DNA of 8,811 nt. Origin: Promethearchaeia archaeon. GTDB lineage: Archaea > Asgardarchaeota > Lokiarchaeia > Sigyniarchaeales > SOKP01. This document shows positions 1 through 6,162 of this stretch, piece after piece. The stretch is taken from positions 1-8,811 of the forward strand of contig JAHQWS010000065.1 in the NCBI GenBank assembly GCA_029856295.1. The letters run 5' to 3'. The first letter of the stretch is position 1, and each line of letters begins with the position of its first letter. The translations under genes and the position numbers were made by a program. Under the pieces are notes generated by a model. The model was not told the origin of the DNA and made no database searches. It saw only the letters and a program-made list of their open reading frames with translations.

Positions 1-366
1 ACTACTAACTTCTTTAATTTTAGATAAGGAATTTTTTAAATCTTTAATTAAACCAAATTCACCTACAGCTAAGATGAGTTCAATTTTTTTATCAACAATG
101 CGCCAATCAGTTATAGTCTTAATAATTTTTTTATACTGTGAATATAATTCAGATATTTCATCAACTATGACTTCTTTGAATGGATAAACCAAACTTATGG
201 TCATAATTTTGTAGCCCTCTAAATTCTCAAATTTCTCTTGATCTTCGATAAAGCTTACTATTGCTCCCCTTAGAGCTTCGCTTTTTGAATTGAACCCGCT
301 TACCTTTCGCACCTTTTCAAACCGTTCTAGTAAATCATCACTTAATTGTAGAGATATAATTGGCAT
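1..366 (-). CDS. NikR-like ribbon-helix-helix regulator (C-terminus beyond window)
   Basis: The frame is open from an ATG at 366 down to base 1, giving 122 residues without a stop, so the gene is cut by the left edge. Residues 1-45 form a ribbon-helix-helix DNA-binding domain: a beta strand (PIISLQLSDDLLERF) and then a helix-turn-helix segment around GFNSKSEALRGAI, as in NikR/CopG proteins. Residues 50-120 follow the NikR ACT-like metal domain in pattern (SLVYPFKEV, then KKIELILAVGEFGLIKDL). By alignment from memory, the nickel ligands of E. coli NikR (His76, His87, His89, Cys95) fall on non-ligand residues, and there is no His or Cys anywhere in the visible part. It is therefore probably a transcription factor that does not sense nickel in the known way. 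It is divergent from the symporter gene at 550, and two inverted repeats lie between them, suggesting autoregulation and possibly control of the transporter (inference). Confidence 0.85.
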   Translation of the reverse strand, partial: MPIISLQLSDDLLERFEKVRKVSGFNSKSEALRGAIVSFIEDQEKFENLEGYKIMTISLVYPFKEVIVDEISELYSQYKKIIKTITDWRIVDKKIELILAVGEFGLIKDLKNSLSKIKEVSS

Positions 367-382
367 TATAAACTCAAATAAT

Positions 383-404
383 TAAATTTTCTAATTAAAA
401 TTTA
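383..404. repeat. inverted repeat, 8-bp arms, next to the regulator start
   Basis: TAAATTTT and AAAATTTA are separated by 6 bases (ctaatt). The repeat lies 17 bases upstream of the regulator ATG (364-366). It could be an operator or simply an AT-rich chance repeat; it overlaps where a core promoter for the minus-strand gene would lie. Confidence 0.35.
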
Positions 405-412
405 TCTAATCA

Positions 413-436
413 TAAGTAAATTCTATTAATTACTTA
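413..436. promoter_or_regulatory. candidate operator: TAAGTAA-N10-TTACTTA
   Basis: Perfect 7-bp inverted arms at 413-419 and 430-436 are separated by 10 bases, within the 183-bp divergent region between the NikR-like regulator and the symporter. Ribbon-helix-helix regulators bind spaced dyads as dimers or tetramers, and the E. coli NikR site is a spaced dyad with a longer spacer. This does not match the known nik operator sequence, so the assignment rests on position and symmetry only. Confidence 0.35.
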
Positions 437-536
437 ATTTTTTAAAATTCTTTGCTTTTTCATTAATACACTAAAAAGATTTACGAATGGTTAAAAAAAA
501 CTAAATTACCATTTGAAATTTTAGCTCTATTGGAAT

Positions 537-543
537 AAGGGGA
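537..543 (+). promoter_or_regulatory. ribosome binding site of the symporter gene
   Basis: AAGGGGA sits 6 bases before the ATG at 550. It is one of the few Shine-Dalgarno-like sequences in the window and supports this start over the in-frame ATG at 559. Confidence 0.55.
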
Positions 544-549
544 TTAAAT

Positions 550-1920
550 ATGGAGAATATGTCATCCAAAAAACTAAGTAGTAAAACAAAAATAGGTTAC
601 GCGTTAGGAGCAATCCCAAATGGGCTTCTCTTATATATATTCGATCTAAAGTATATCGAATTCTTTTTCAATGATCTGCATCTGCTCCCTATTTATTTTA
701 TCGCCGGACAAATTATTTATCTGGCTATAAATGCTATCAACGATCCGCTCTTAGGACATATGTCAGATAAAACTAATCGCGAAAAATGGGGCAGCAGGAG
801 GGTTGTTTACATAAAGTACTTTGGCCCCGTATGGGCATTGGCATTTCTTCTAGTCTGGTTTCCGTGGAGTTTTGATAATCAAACAATTATATTTATTCAC
901 TACTGCGTGGCTATATGCTTATTCGATACGCTGTTTACTTTGGTAGTTACGGTTTGGTTGGCGCTTCTACCTGAGATGACATCTGATACTGATGAGAGGA
1001 GCAGCGTTCAATTCTTAGTACTTGTCATTGGGGCAATTGCCGTCTTACCGATGTTTTTGGTAATAGGAGAAATGAAACCAACTTCTTCAACTTTTAAAAT
1101 TATTGTTATTATAGTAGCAATCGTCTCAACGGTAATGCAACTTGTTGTGGCAAAGCTCTGTAAGGAAAGACCGGAATTTCAAAAAGATGAGGTTTTTCCA
1201 TTATGGAAATCATTGAAAGAATGTTTAAAGTTGAAGTCTTTTCGAATTTACCTCGGATATATCTTTTTCGCTACGTTAATTGGCAGCGTTGGGTTGAGTT
1301 ATCTATTTGCTTATCTATTAATTCTCGGAGAAAATGGATTTATCATCTTTTTCTTAATATTCGTTATTGGAAACTACAGCTCATATTTTATTTGCTTGAA
1401 ATTACGACCAAAATGGGGGATGAGGGGAATTATCCTTCGATTAGGGACGGTAAGAATAATAGGAACGGCTATTTGCTTCATATTATGGGTTTTAACATCT
1501 TCAACACTTTTTATAATACTCGGATACGCATGTCTAGCTTTTTTTAGCGGTTACTCTATCTTTACATTTCCGTTGCTATATTTATCTATTGATGAAGATG
1601 AGGTCATACACGGAACGCGCAGAGATGGTATGTTTCAAGGACTTCAGGCACTCTTCAATAAACCGGCGGTCAGTATCGGTCCCATTATCGCGACTATACT
1701 ATTAGTATCGTTTGGCTATGTACAAGGTTCTGAAGCTCAACCGGATTCTGCACTATTCGGAATAACATTGTTATTTTTAGTTTATCCTATTGTAATAATC
1801 GCAATTTATTTAATATTTATCTATTTCTATCCGTTACATGGGGATACATTAAAGGAAATGCAGGAAAAACTCGAAGTCATTCATAAAAGAAAACGGGAAA
1901 TTGTCCAAAATAGTCTTTAA
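550..1920 (+). CDS. GPH-family (MelB-like) sugar:cation symporter
   Basis: A 456-residue integral membrane protein with about 12 hydrophobic segments (roughly 15-40, 46-64, 85-105, 111-140, 153-173, 182-203, 232-258, 263-283, 296-313, 317-345, 372-390, 402-428), the usual length and layout of glycoside-pentoside-hexuronide:cation symporters of the major facilitator superfamily. Two family signatures are visible. INDPLLGHMSDKT at 63-75, with a basic GSRR after it, matches the MelB loop after helix II. DEDEVIHGTRRDGMFQGL at 348-365 matches the family pattern of an acidic stretch, TG.RR.G, then helix XI. A charged central loop (204-230) splits the two halves. MelB's cation-site residues Asn58 and Asp59 correspond to Asn64 and Asp65, but Asp55 corresponds to Asn61. 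The substrate is probably a sugar or glycoside and cannot be named; the neighbouring aldolase makes a sugar catabolic role plausible. The gene converges on that aldolase. Confidence 0.92.
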   Translation: MENMSSKKLSSKTKIGYALGAIPNGLLLYIFDLKYIEFFFNDLHLLPIYFIAGQIIYLAINAINDPLLGHMSDKTNREKWGSRRVVYIKYFGPVWALAFLLVWFPWSFDNQTIIFIHYCVAICLFDTLFTLVVTVWLALLPEMTSDTDERSSVQFLVLVIGAIAVLPMFLVIGEMKPTSSTFKIIVIIVAIVSTVMQLVVAKLCKERPEFQKDEVFPLWKSLKECLKLKSFRIYLGYIFFATLIGSVGLSYLFAYLLILGENGFIIFFLIFVIGNYSSYFICLKLRPKWGMRGIILRLGTVRIIGTAICFILWVLTSSTLFIILGYACLAFFSGYSIFTFPLLYLSIDEDEVIHGTRRDGMFQGLQALFNKPAVSIGPIIATILLVSFGYVQGSEAQPDSALFGITLLFLVYPIVIIAIYLIFIYFYPLHGDTLKEMQEKLEVIHKRKREIVQNSL

Positions 1921-1936
1921 AAATTTTATAACTTAC

Positions 1937-1958
1937 AAAAAAATAATATATTTTTTTT
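1937..1958. terminator. bidirectional T-tract terminator between convergent genes
   Basis: The 36-base gap between the symporter and aldolase stops holds A7 (1937-1943, a T7 tract on the minus strand) and T8 (1951-1958). Archaeal RNA polymerase terminates at oligo-T tracts, so each gene ends at one. The T8 overlaps the aldolase stop codon (1957-1959). Confidence 0.55.
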
Positions 1959-2634
1959 ATTTCTTTTTCAACCGTCGTGGATAACACGCAAATAACGCAT
2001 TAAAGAGTTTTTCATGTTCTTCAAAATTTTCTTCGGGTATAGTGAATACTGTCTCTCCTACCTGTAAAGCACCCCAATATATTTTTGCAAGTTTTTCTAA
2101 AATTACAGCAAATCTAACAGTATGATCTAATGATTTTCCGCAAATTATCGCCCCATGATTTGCTAGGATTGCAGCATTTTTAATTCCTAGAGCTTCAATT
2201 GCGCTTGTACCCATTTCATCTGTGTGAGCCTTTGTAATATCAGTACAACGGATTTCCCCCCCGAGGAAGGTTATCTGTTGCTCCATCATAATAGGTAAAC
2301 CTTTCCTTAGAACTGAAAGCATTGTAACATACGGTGAATGAGTGTGTATAATACTTCCAACTTTTGAGCGATCTCTATATACTCCCAAATGCATCTTAAC
2401 TTCTGTGGAGGGTATAACACCTGTACTTAATACATTTCCATCTAAATCTAAATGTACGATTTTTTCTGGAGTTAATTGATCATAGTTCGTCGAGCTGGGG
2501 GTCACTAATATTTCATTTTTGTTTATTCTAACACTTGTGTTGCCTTCTCCATCTTCGTTTATGCCTTTAGCATAAATTTTTTGAGCTCCCCTCACAACAT
2601 CCTTTCTTAATCGTTCAATTCTATCTGATGACAT
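1957..2634 (-). CDS. class II aldolase, L-fuculose-phosphate aldolase-like
   Basis: A 225-residue cytosolic zinc-dependent aldolase/adducin-fold enzyme, close in length to E. coli FucA (215). Such enzymes cleave phosphorylated sugars to dihydroxyacetone phosphate and an aldehyde. The motifs are in order: GNTSVR at 31-36 and TPSS at 45-48 (phosphate binding), PSTEVKMH at 75-82, HTHSPY at 97-102, and ANHGAI at 158-163. The zinc ligands His97, His99 and His160 and the catalytic Glu78 lie exactly 5 residues after FucA's His92, His94, His155 and Glu73. FucA's proton-donor Tyr113 would align with Glu118, so the true substrate may differ (fuculose, rhamnulose or ribulose phosphate, or a methylthioribulose-type compound). 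The protein starts at ATG 2634 with no clear Shine-Dalgarno and ends in Lys-Lys-Lys. It is divergent from the URO-D-like gene and convergent with the symporter, so it is transcribed alone. Confidence 0.9.
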   Translation of the reverse strand: MSSDRIERLRKDVVRGAQKIYAKGINEDGEGNTSVRINKNEILVTPSSTNYDQLTPEKIVHLDLDGNVLSTGVIPSTEVKMHLGVYRDRSKVGSIIHTHSPYVTMLSVLRKGLPIMMEQQITFLGGEIRCTDITKAHTDEMGTSAIEALGIKNAAILANHGAIICGKSLDHTVRFAVILEKLAKIYWGALQVGETVFTIPEENFEEHEKLFNALFACYPRRLKKK

Positions 2635-2689
2635 ATGCTTTTTAATTAATCAACGTTAATGAATTTTGGGATAACAAAATTTAACAAGG

Positions 2690-2697
2690 TTTATTAG
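2690..2697 (+). promoter_or_regulatory. TATA-like element for the URO-D-like gene
   Basis: TTTATTAG ends 23 bases before the ATG at 2721. That spacing fits an archaeal TATA box of a leaderless transcript, in line with the absence of a Shine-Dalgarno. It is weak evidence in AT-rich DNA. Confidence 0.25.
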
Positions 2698-2720
2698 AGA
2701 AACATATTTACCTAATTTTG

Positions 2721-3820
2721 ATGGATTCCCTTACGAGATTTAATTTCCTAATAAACAAGCGTTCTGACAAACTAGATCGAGTTCTAATTGATTACTGGGC
2801 AAGTACCGATGTAGATCAAAGAATATGTGAATATTATAGGGTTAAAGAAAAGGAAGAATTATTGGATTTATTAGACGTAGATTTTCGGTATATAGATGGT
2901 CCAAGCTATATCGGACCAAGGTTAGCAGACCATCCAGATAGTAGTGAAGATGATATTTGGGGCGTGCCAAGAAAGAAAGTTTATTACGGTAAAGGCGAAC
3001 ATCAAGGATATTACAAAACAGTCGTAAAATATCCTCTCGCAGATGCCAAAACTATTGATGATGTTAATTCCTATGGATATTGGCCTGATCCCGATTGGCT
3101 TGACTATAGCGTTATTAAAGATCAATGTGATCTTGTGCATGAAAAACAGCGAGTTGTCATGTTTATGGGGACAGATTAAATCGAATTGCTCAACTCAAGC
3201 CTATGATGTACTTGCGCGGAATTGAAAAGGCTCTTAGCGATCTTGGTAGGAAGCAATCTCCTATATTTGATGCCATTCTGGAAAAAATCGTGAATTTTTA
3301 TAAAGAGTATCTTGAACGAATTTTACGCGCTGCTAATGGAAAAATTGATGTAATTGTCACTGGAGATGATTTTGGCCAGCAAAATGGATTAATCTGTAGT
3401 CCTAAAACATGGAGAGAGAAATTATTACCTGGTTTTCGTGAATACATTCAAATTGCCAAAAAATACAAGGTGTATGTAATGCATCATACTTGCGGCTCAG
3501 TGACTCCTATTATACCAGAAATGATTGAGGCGGGTTTAGATATTTTAAATCCTATTCAACCGTTTACTTATGATATGGATCATTCAATGTTAAAAGATAA
3601 ATGGGGTGATAAATTAATTTTCCACGGAGGGGTGTCGCTCCAAGGTCCTCTAAGATTTGGAAATTTATTTGAAGTAGAAAATGAAGTGAAAGCGTGTTGC
3701 GAAATCTTAGGTAGAAATGGAGGATACATTATCTGTTCTGCCCATAATTTAAACGCAGACATGAAAACAGAAAATATGGTTACTTTATTTAAATCATACC
3801 AAAAATATTGTCCCTATTAA
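2721..3820 (+). pseudogene. URO-D/MtaA-fold methyltransferase-like protein, split by a one-base frameshift
   Basis: Two frames together make one protein of 366 residues, the normal length of uroporphyrinogen-decarboxylase-fold proteins. The first frame (2721-3179) holds the N-terminal part with DDIWGVPRK (78-85) and YPLADAKTIDDV (104-115). It stops at TAA 3177 just after Phe-Met-Gly. Re-entering the -1 frame at 3170 gives DRLNRIAQLKPMMYLRG, which continues the family pattern without loss, so the break is one G missing from the GGGG run at 3167-3170. The second part (ATG 3203 if read alone) carries GDDFG (215-219), HHTCG with His256 and Cys258 as in the zinc H-x-C motif of MtaA-type methyltransferases, and GGYIICSAHN with Cys339 as a possible third ligand. 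Divergent relatives of this family move methyl groups with corrinoid proteins; true haem enzymes are less likely with this zinc motif. ATG 2721 is preferred to the in-frame TTG at 2718. The gene could be a sequencing error, a recent pseudogene or a slippage site. Confidence 0.85.
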
Positions 3821-3822
3821 CC

Positions 3823-3885
3823 CTTAAACTGGTATAATTTAAGTTAAAATTATTAAATTATGATAGTCTTGAATTTTTAATTTTT
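3823..3885 (+). terminator. terminator region after the URO-D-like gene
   Basis: A 6-bp hairpin (CTTAAA 3823-3828 with TTTAAG 3838-3843) begins 2 bases after the stop. It is followed by T5 tracts at 3874-3878 and 3881-3885. Oligo-T after the stop fits archaeal termination; the hairpin itself is weak. Confidence 0.35.
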
Positions 3886-3898
3886 AATTGAACTATCA
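3861..3898. repeat. inverted repeat TGATAGT / ACTATCA
   Basis: 7-bp arms at 3861-3867 and 3892-3898 flank a T-rich centre. The right arm overlaps the palindrome at 3894-3907, so the half-site TGATA occurs three times in 47 bases upstream of dinB. Confidence 0.4.
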
Positions 3899-3907
3899 AA
3901 TTTGATA
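3894..3907. promoter_or_regulatory. 14-bp perfect palindrome upstream of dinB
   Basis: TATCAAATTTGATA is a perfect palindrome ending 46 bases before the dinB ATG. Palindromes of this length occur by chance about once in DNA of this size and composition (rough estimate). Its place next to two other repeats in the promoter region is what makes it an operator candidate. Confidence 0.35.
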
Positions 3908-3908
3908 A

Positions 3909-3932
3909 TTAATATTTGTGTTAATATTTGAG
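3909..3932. repeat. tandem 12-mer repeat upstream of dinB
   Basis: TTAATATTTGTG (3909-3920) is followed at once by TTAATATTTGAG (3921-3932), 11 of 12 bases identical. The second copy ends 21 bases before the dinB ATG and covers the position expected for a TATA box of a leaderless or short-leader transcript. Confidence 0.5.
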
Positions 3933-3953
3933 TAAAATCACCGATTAATAATC

Positions 3954-5042
3954 ATGAATCGTTTCATATTACATTGCGATTTAGATAGTTTCTTTGCGTC
4001 AGTCGAGATACGTGATAATCCAGTATATAAAGGAAAACCTGTAATAATCGGAGCAGATCCAAAGGAAGGTAAAGGGCGTGGAGTCGTATCAACCTGTTCA
4101 TATGAAGCCAGAAAGTTTGGACTCCATTCAGGTATGCCTATCTCGCAAGCCTTTAAGAGGTGCCCGCATGGCATCTATTTAAGACCTAACTTTGAAAAAT
4201 ATCATAGGGCATCTAACGAGGTAATGAAGATCATCAAAAGCTATTCTCCTCTTTTCCAACAAGTGAGTATTGACGAGGCTTATCTGGATATGATTGATAT
4301 TTGCTCAAAATACGGTGAAGTGCGTAATATAATCGAAACATTAAAAAATGAAATATATATGAAGATCGGAATAACAATATCCGTTGGGTGTGCGCATACA
4401 AAATCCTTAGCTAAGATTGCTTCCGATTATAATAAACCAAACGGAATCACTATACTAAAACCTGAAAGTTTTAAAGAGGTTTTAAAAAATATGGATATCA
4501 CTCGTATTCCCGGAATAGGTAAAAAAACTAAGGTAAATTATTATAAAAAAGGAATACGGAAAATTGGAGATATCTTAAATACTCCCTTAAACAAAATGAT
4601 AAGGAAATTCGGAAAATCCGGTGAATGGGCATGGAAAATTTCCAATGGTCTTGATTCGAGGGAAGTCAAGGAATTTGAGGGAGAGAGAAAATCAATTAGT
4701 AAAGAAAGAACTTTTTTGGAAGATACTGACGATTTTAAGGGAATTATAACAAAATTAGAAAATATAAATAATAACATTCATGAAAAAATAATTAAACATA
4801 ATATTTTTTATAGAACGGTTACTCTAAAAATAAGATTTGAGGGATATGAAACTTATACACGTTCAAGATCAGTTCCGTATCCCATACAGGATAAAAAAAA
4901 AGTTATGAAAATTATTTTACAATTGTATAAGGAATTTTCAAACTCAGGAAAAAAGATCAGATTAGTGGGAATTAAACTATCAAATTTAGAGATAAAAATA
5001 AGCTCAAAACAATCTGATCTCATGAAATATGCTTCGATTTAA
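3954..5042 (+). CDS. dinB: Y-family translesion DNA polymerase (Pol IV/Dpo4 type)
   Basis: A full-length 362-residue Y-family polymerase that copies past damaged template bases, with low fidelity, in the DNA-bound replication machinery. The palm carries the metal-binding acids Asp9 (CDLDSFFASVE, 8-18), Asp107 and Glu108 (SIDEAYLD, 105-112). Phe14 sits at the steric-gate position (Tyr12 in Dpo4), which keeps out ribonucleotides. SVGCAHTKSLAKIASDYNKPNG (143-164) is the DinB signature; RIPGIGKKT (184-192) is the thumb helix-hairpin-helix; the little finger starts near SKERTF (249-254). The C-terminus, QSDLMKY at 353-359, resembles a PCNA-interacting peptide (Q-x-x-L-x-x-aromatic) with the second aromatic replaced by Ala. 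No Shine-Dalgarno is seen before ATG 3954. The repeats at 3861-3932 are the likely control region. The gene converges on the nucleotidase with a 36-base gap. Confidence 0.97.
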   Translation: MNRFILHCDLDSFFASVEIRDNPVYKGKPVIIGADPKEGKGRGVVSTCSYEARKFGLHSGMPISQAFKRCPHGIYLRPNFEKYHRASNEVMKIIKSYSPLFQQVSIDEAYLDMIDICSKYGEVRNIIETLKNEIYMKIGITISVGCAHTKSLAKIASDYNKPNGITILKPESFKEVLKNMDITRIPGIGKKTKVNYYKKGIRKIGDILNTPLNKMIRKFGKSGEWAWKISNGLDSREVKEFEGERKSISKERTFLEDTDDFKGIITKLENINNNIHEKIIKHNIFYRTVTLKIRFEGYETYTRSRSVPYPIQDKKKVMKIILQLYKEFSNSGKKIRLVGIKLSNLEIKISSKQSDLMKYASI

Positions 5043-5078
5043 AAAAATCTAATACGAATTAATCTCTCTAGTTATTGT

Positions 5079-6023
5079 TTAAATTGAAAAGAATTTGTTT
5101 CTAATAAATACAGCTACTTCATCATGTAAGACACCATTAGAAGTAATAATTCCCGGTGCTCTTAAGATGCATTTTTCATCTTTGAATACTAAACGTTCTT
5201 CGTCAAGATCTGTTACTTTTCCTCCTGCTTCTTTTACTAATAAATCACCTGGACTATAATCCCAAGTAAATGCTCGATATCCCATTATTGGTTTGATGTA
5301 TAAATCATAACTTCCATCAGCTACTAAACAGAATTTTGCCATGCTGTCCATTTTGATTCGTTCTTCTATTCCTATTTTATCAGCAAATTGCGTAACCCAT
5401 GGCAGATCATAATGTAATGATTGAGCTAATCTTGCCTTTTTAAGATTATTTTGGTTACTTACGTGAATTGATTCAAAATTCTTTCCTCCGTAAGAAGCTT
5501 TTGCTCCTTGACCTTGTTCAGCAACGAAAATAGCTAAGACATTTTCATTATACTCAGGAACACTAATTACACTGATTTTTGTATCTGAGTTTACCATTAA
5601 ACCAATTCCGATGGCATATTTCAAACCCTTCATGAATCCTTTTGTTCCATCTATGGGATCTATAGTCCATTGTCTTGTAGACCTTTGACCACGATAATTT
5701 AATAAATCTTTAAAGTCACTTATATTAGCAATATCTAAATGATTAAAGCATTCTCTAATCTGATTAGCCGAATTATCATCAATTAACCCAGTTTCATTTT
5801 CTTCAGCAATAACATGATCTTCAGGAAAATTCTCTTTAAGTTGATTTAAAATGTAAATCTGAGAAGAATAATCAGCAACAGTTGCGGGGGATTGGTCCTT
5901 TTTTATATAAGTTTTAACTCCCTTCTTTTTAAACCATTCGGTAATTTCAGAGGCTTTTTTAACAAGATTCACAGCCAAAGATATTTCCTTACTAAATTGA
6001 GACAATAGCTTCCAACCACCCAT
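5079..6023 (-). CDS. 3'(2'),5'-bisphosphate nucleotidase, HAL2/SAL1-like (inositol monophosphatase fold)
   Basis: A 314-residue soluble Mg2+-dependent, lithium-sensitive-type phosphatase. Family members remove the 3' phosphate from adenosine 3',5'-bisphosphate (PAP) left by sulfate activation and sulfotransfer, or act on inositol phosphates. Visible motifs: KKDQSPATVADYSSQ (41-55, with Asp51), AEEN with Glu74/Glu75, WTIDPIDGTKGF at 119-130 (Asp122, Asp125), MDSMAKFCLVADGSYDLYIK at 225-244, and WDYSPGDLLVKEAGGKVTD at 254-272 (Asp255). The DPIDGTKGF form and the DS-AKYC/AKFC segment are those of yeast Met22/Hal2 and plant SAL1, whereas plain inositol monophosphatases have DPLDGT. No sulfate-assimilation gene lies in the window, so PAP as substrate is inferred from family. 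ATG 6023 is the only in-frame upstream Met; no Shine-Dalgarno is visible. Confidence 0.88.
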   Translation of the reverse strand: MGGWKLLSQFSKEISLAVNLVKKASEITEWFKKKGVKTYIKKDQSPATVADYSSQIYILNQLKENFPEDHVIAEENETGLIDDNSANQIRECFNHLDIANISDFKDLLNYRGQRSTRQWTIDPIDGTKGFMKGLKYAIGIGLMVNSDTKISVISVPEYNENVLAIFVAEQGQGAKASYGGKNFESIHVSNQNNLKKARLAQSLHYDLPWVTQFADKIGIEERIKMDSMAKFCLVADGSYDLYIKPIMGYRAFTWDYSPGDLLVKEAGGKVTDLDEERLVFKDEKCILRAPGIITSNGVLHDEVAVFIRNKFFSI

Positions 6024-6098
6024 GCATTTAATTCAGAAAAAAAATACTTTAATAGAATTCAATAGTGTTTTATTCTTATTAAATTAATTCTTAATAGC

Positions 6099-6115
6099 TT
6101 AAAGATCTTCTTTAA
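6099..6115. repeat. hairpin TTAAAG-N5-CTTTAA between the two minus-strand genes
   Basis: 6-bp arms with a 5-base loop lie in the 139-bp gap between the phosphoesterase stop and the nucleotidase start (6024-6162). It may mark the end of the phosphoesterase transcript or be part of the nucleotidase leader. No T tract follows it directly on the minus strand, so a terminator role is weak. Nothing else coding is seen in this gap. Confidence 0.25.
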
Positions 6116-6162
6116 TATTTCCCAAGGATTAAACTGTCATTTTAATTTTCATATCATTCATA

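Noticed and set aside
367..549. The nickel operator of NikR (GTATGA-N16-TCATAC)
   Set aside because: No copy is present in the divergent region; only unrelated AT-rich dyads are seen.
1203..1547. 114-residue frame inside the symporter gene
   Set aside because: It lies wholly within the GPH symporter in another frame; the symporter has clear family motifs and this frame has none.
3203..3820. A separate 205-residue gene starting at ATG 3203
   Set aside because: The codons just before it in the same frame (from 3170) continue the URO-D family motif, so it is the second half of a frameshifted gene rather than a gene of its own.
3938..4174. Minus-strand frame across the dinB start
   Set aside because: It is antisense to the strongly conserved polymerase palm domain and has no recognisable features.
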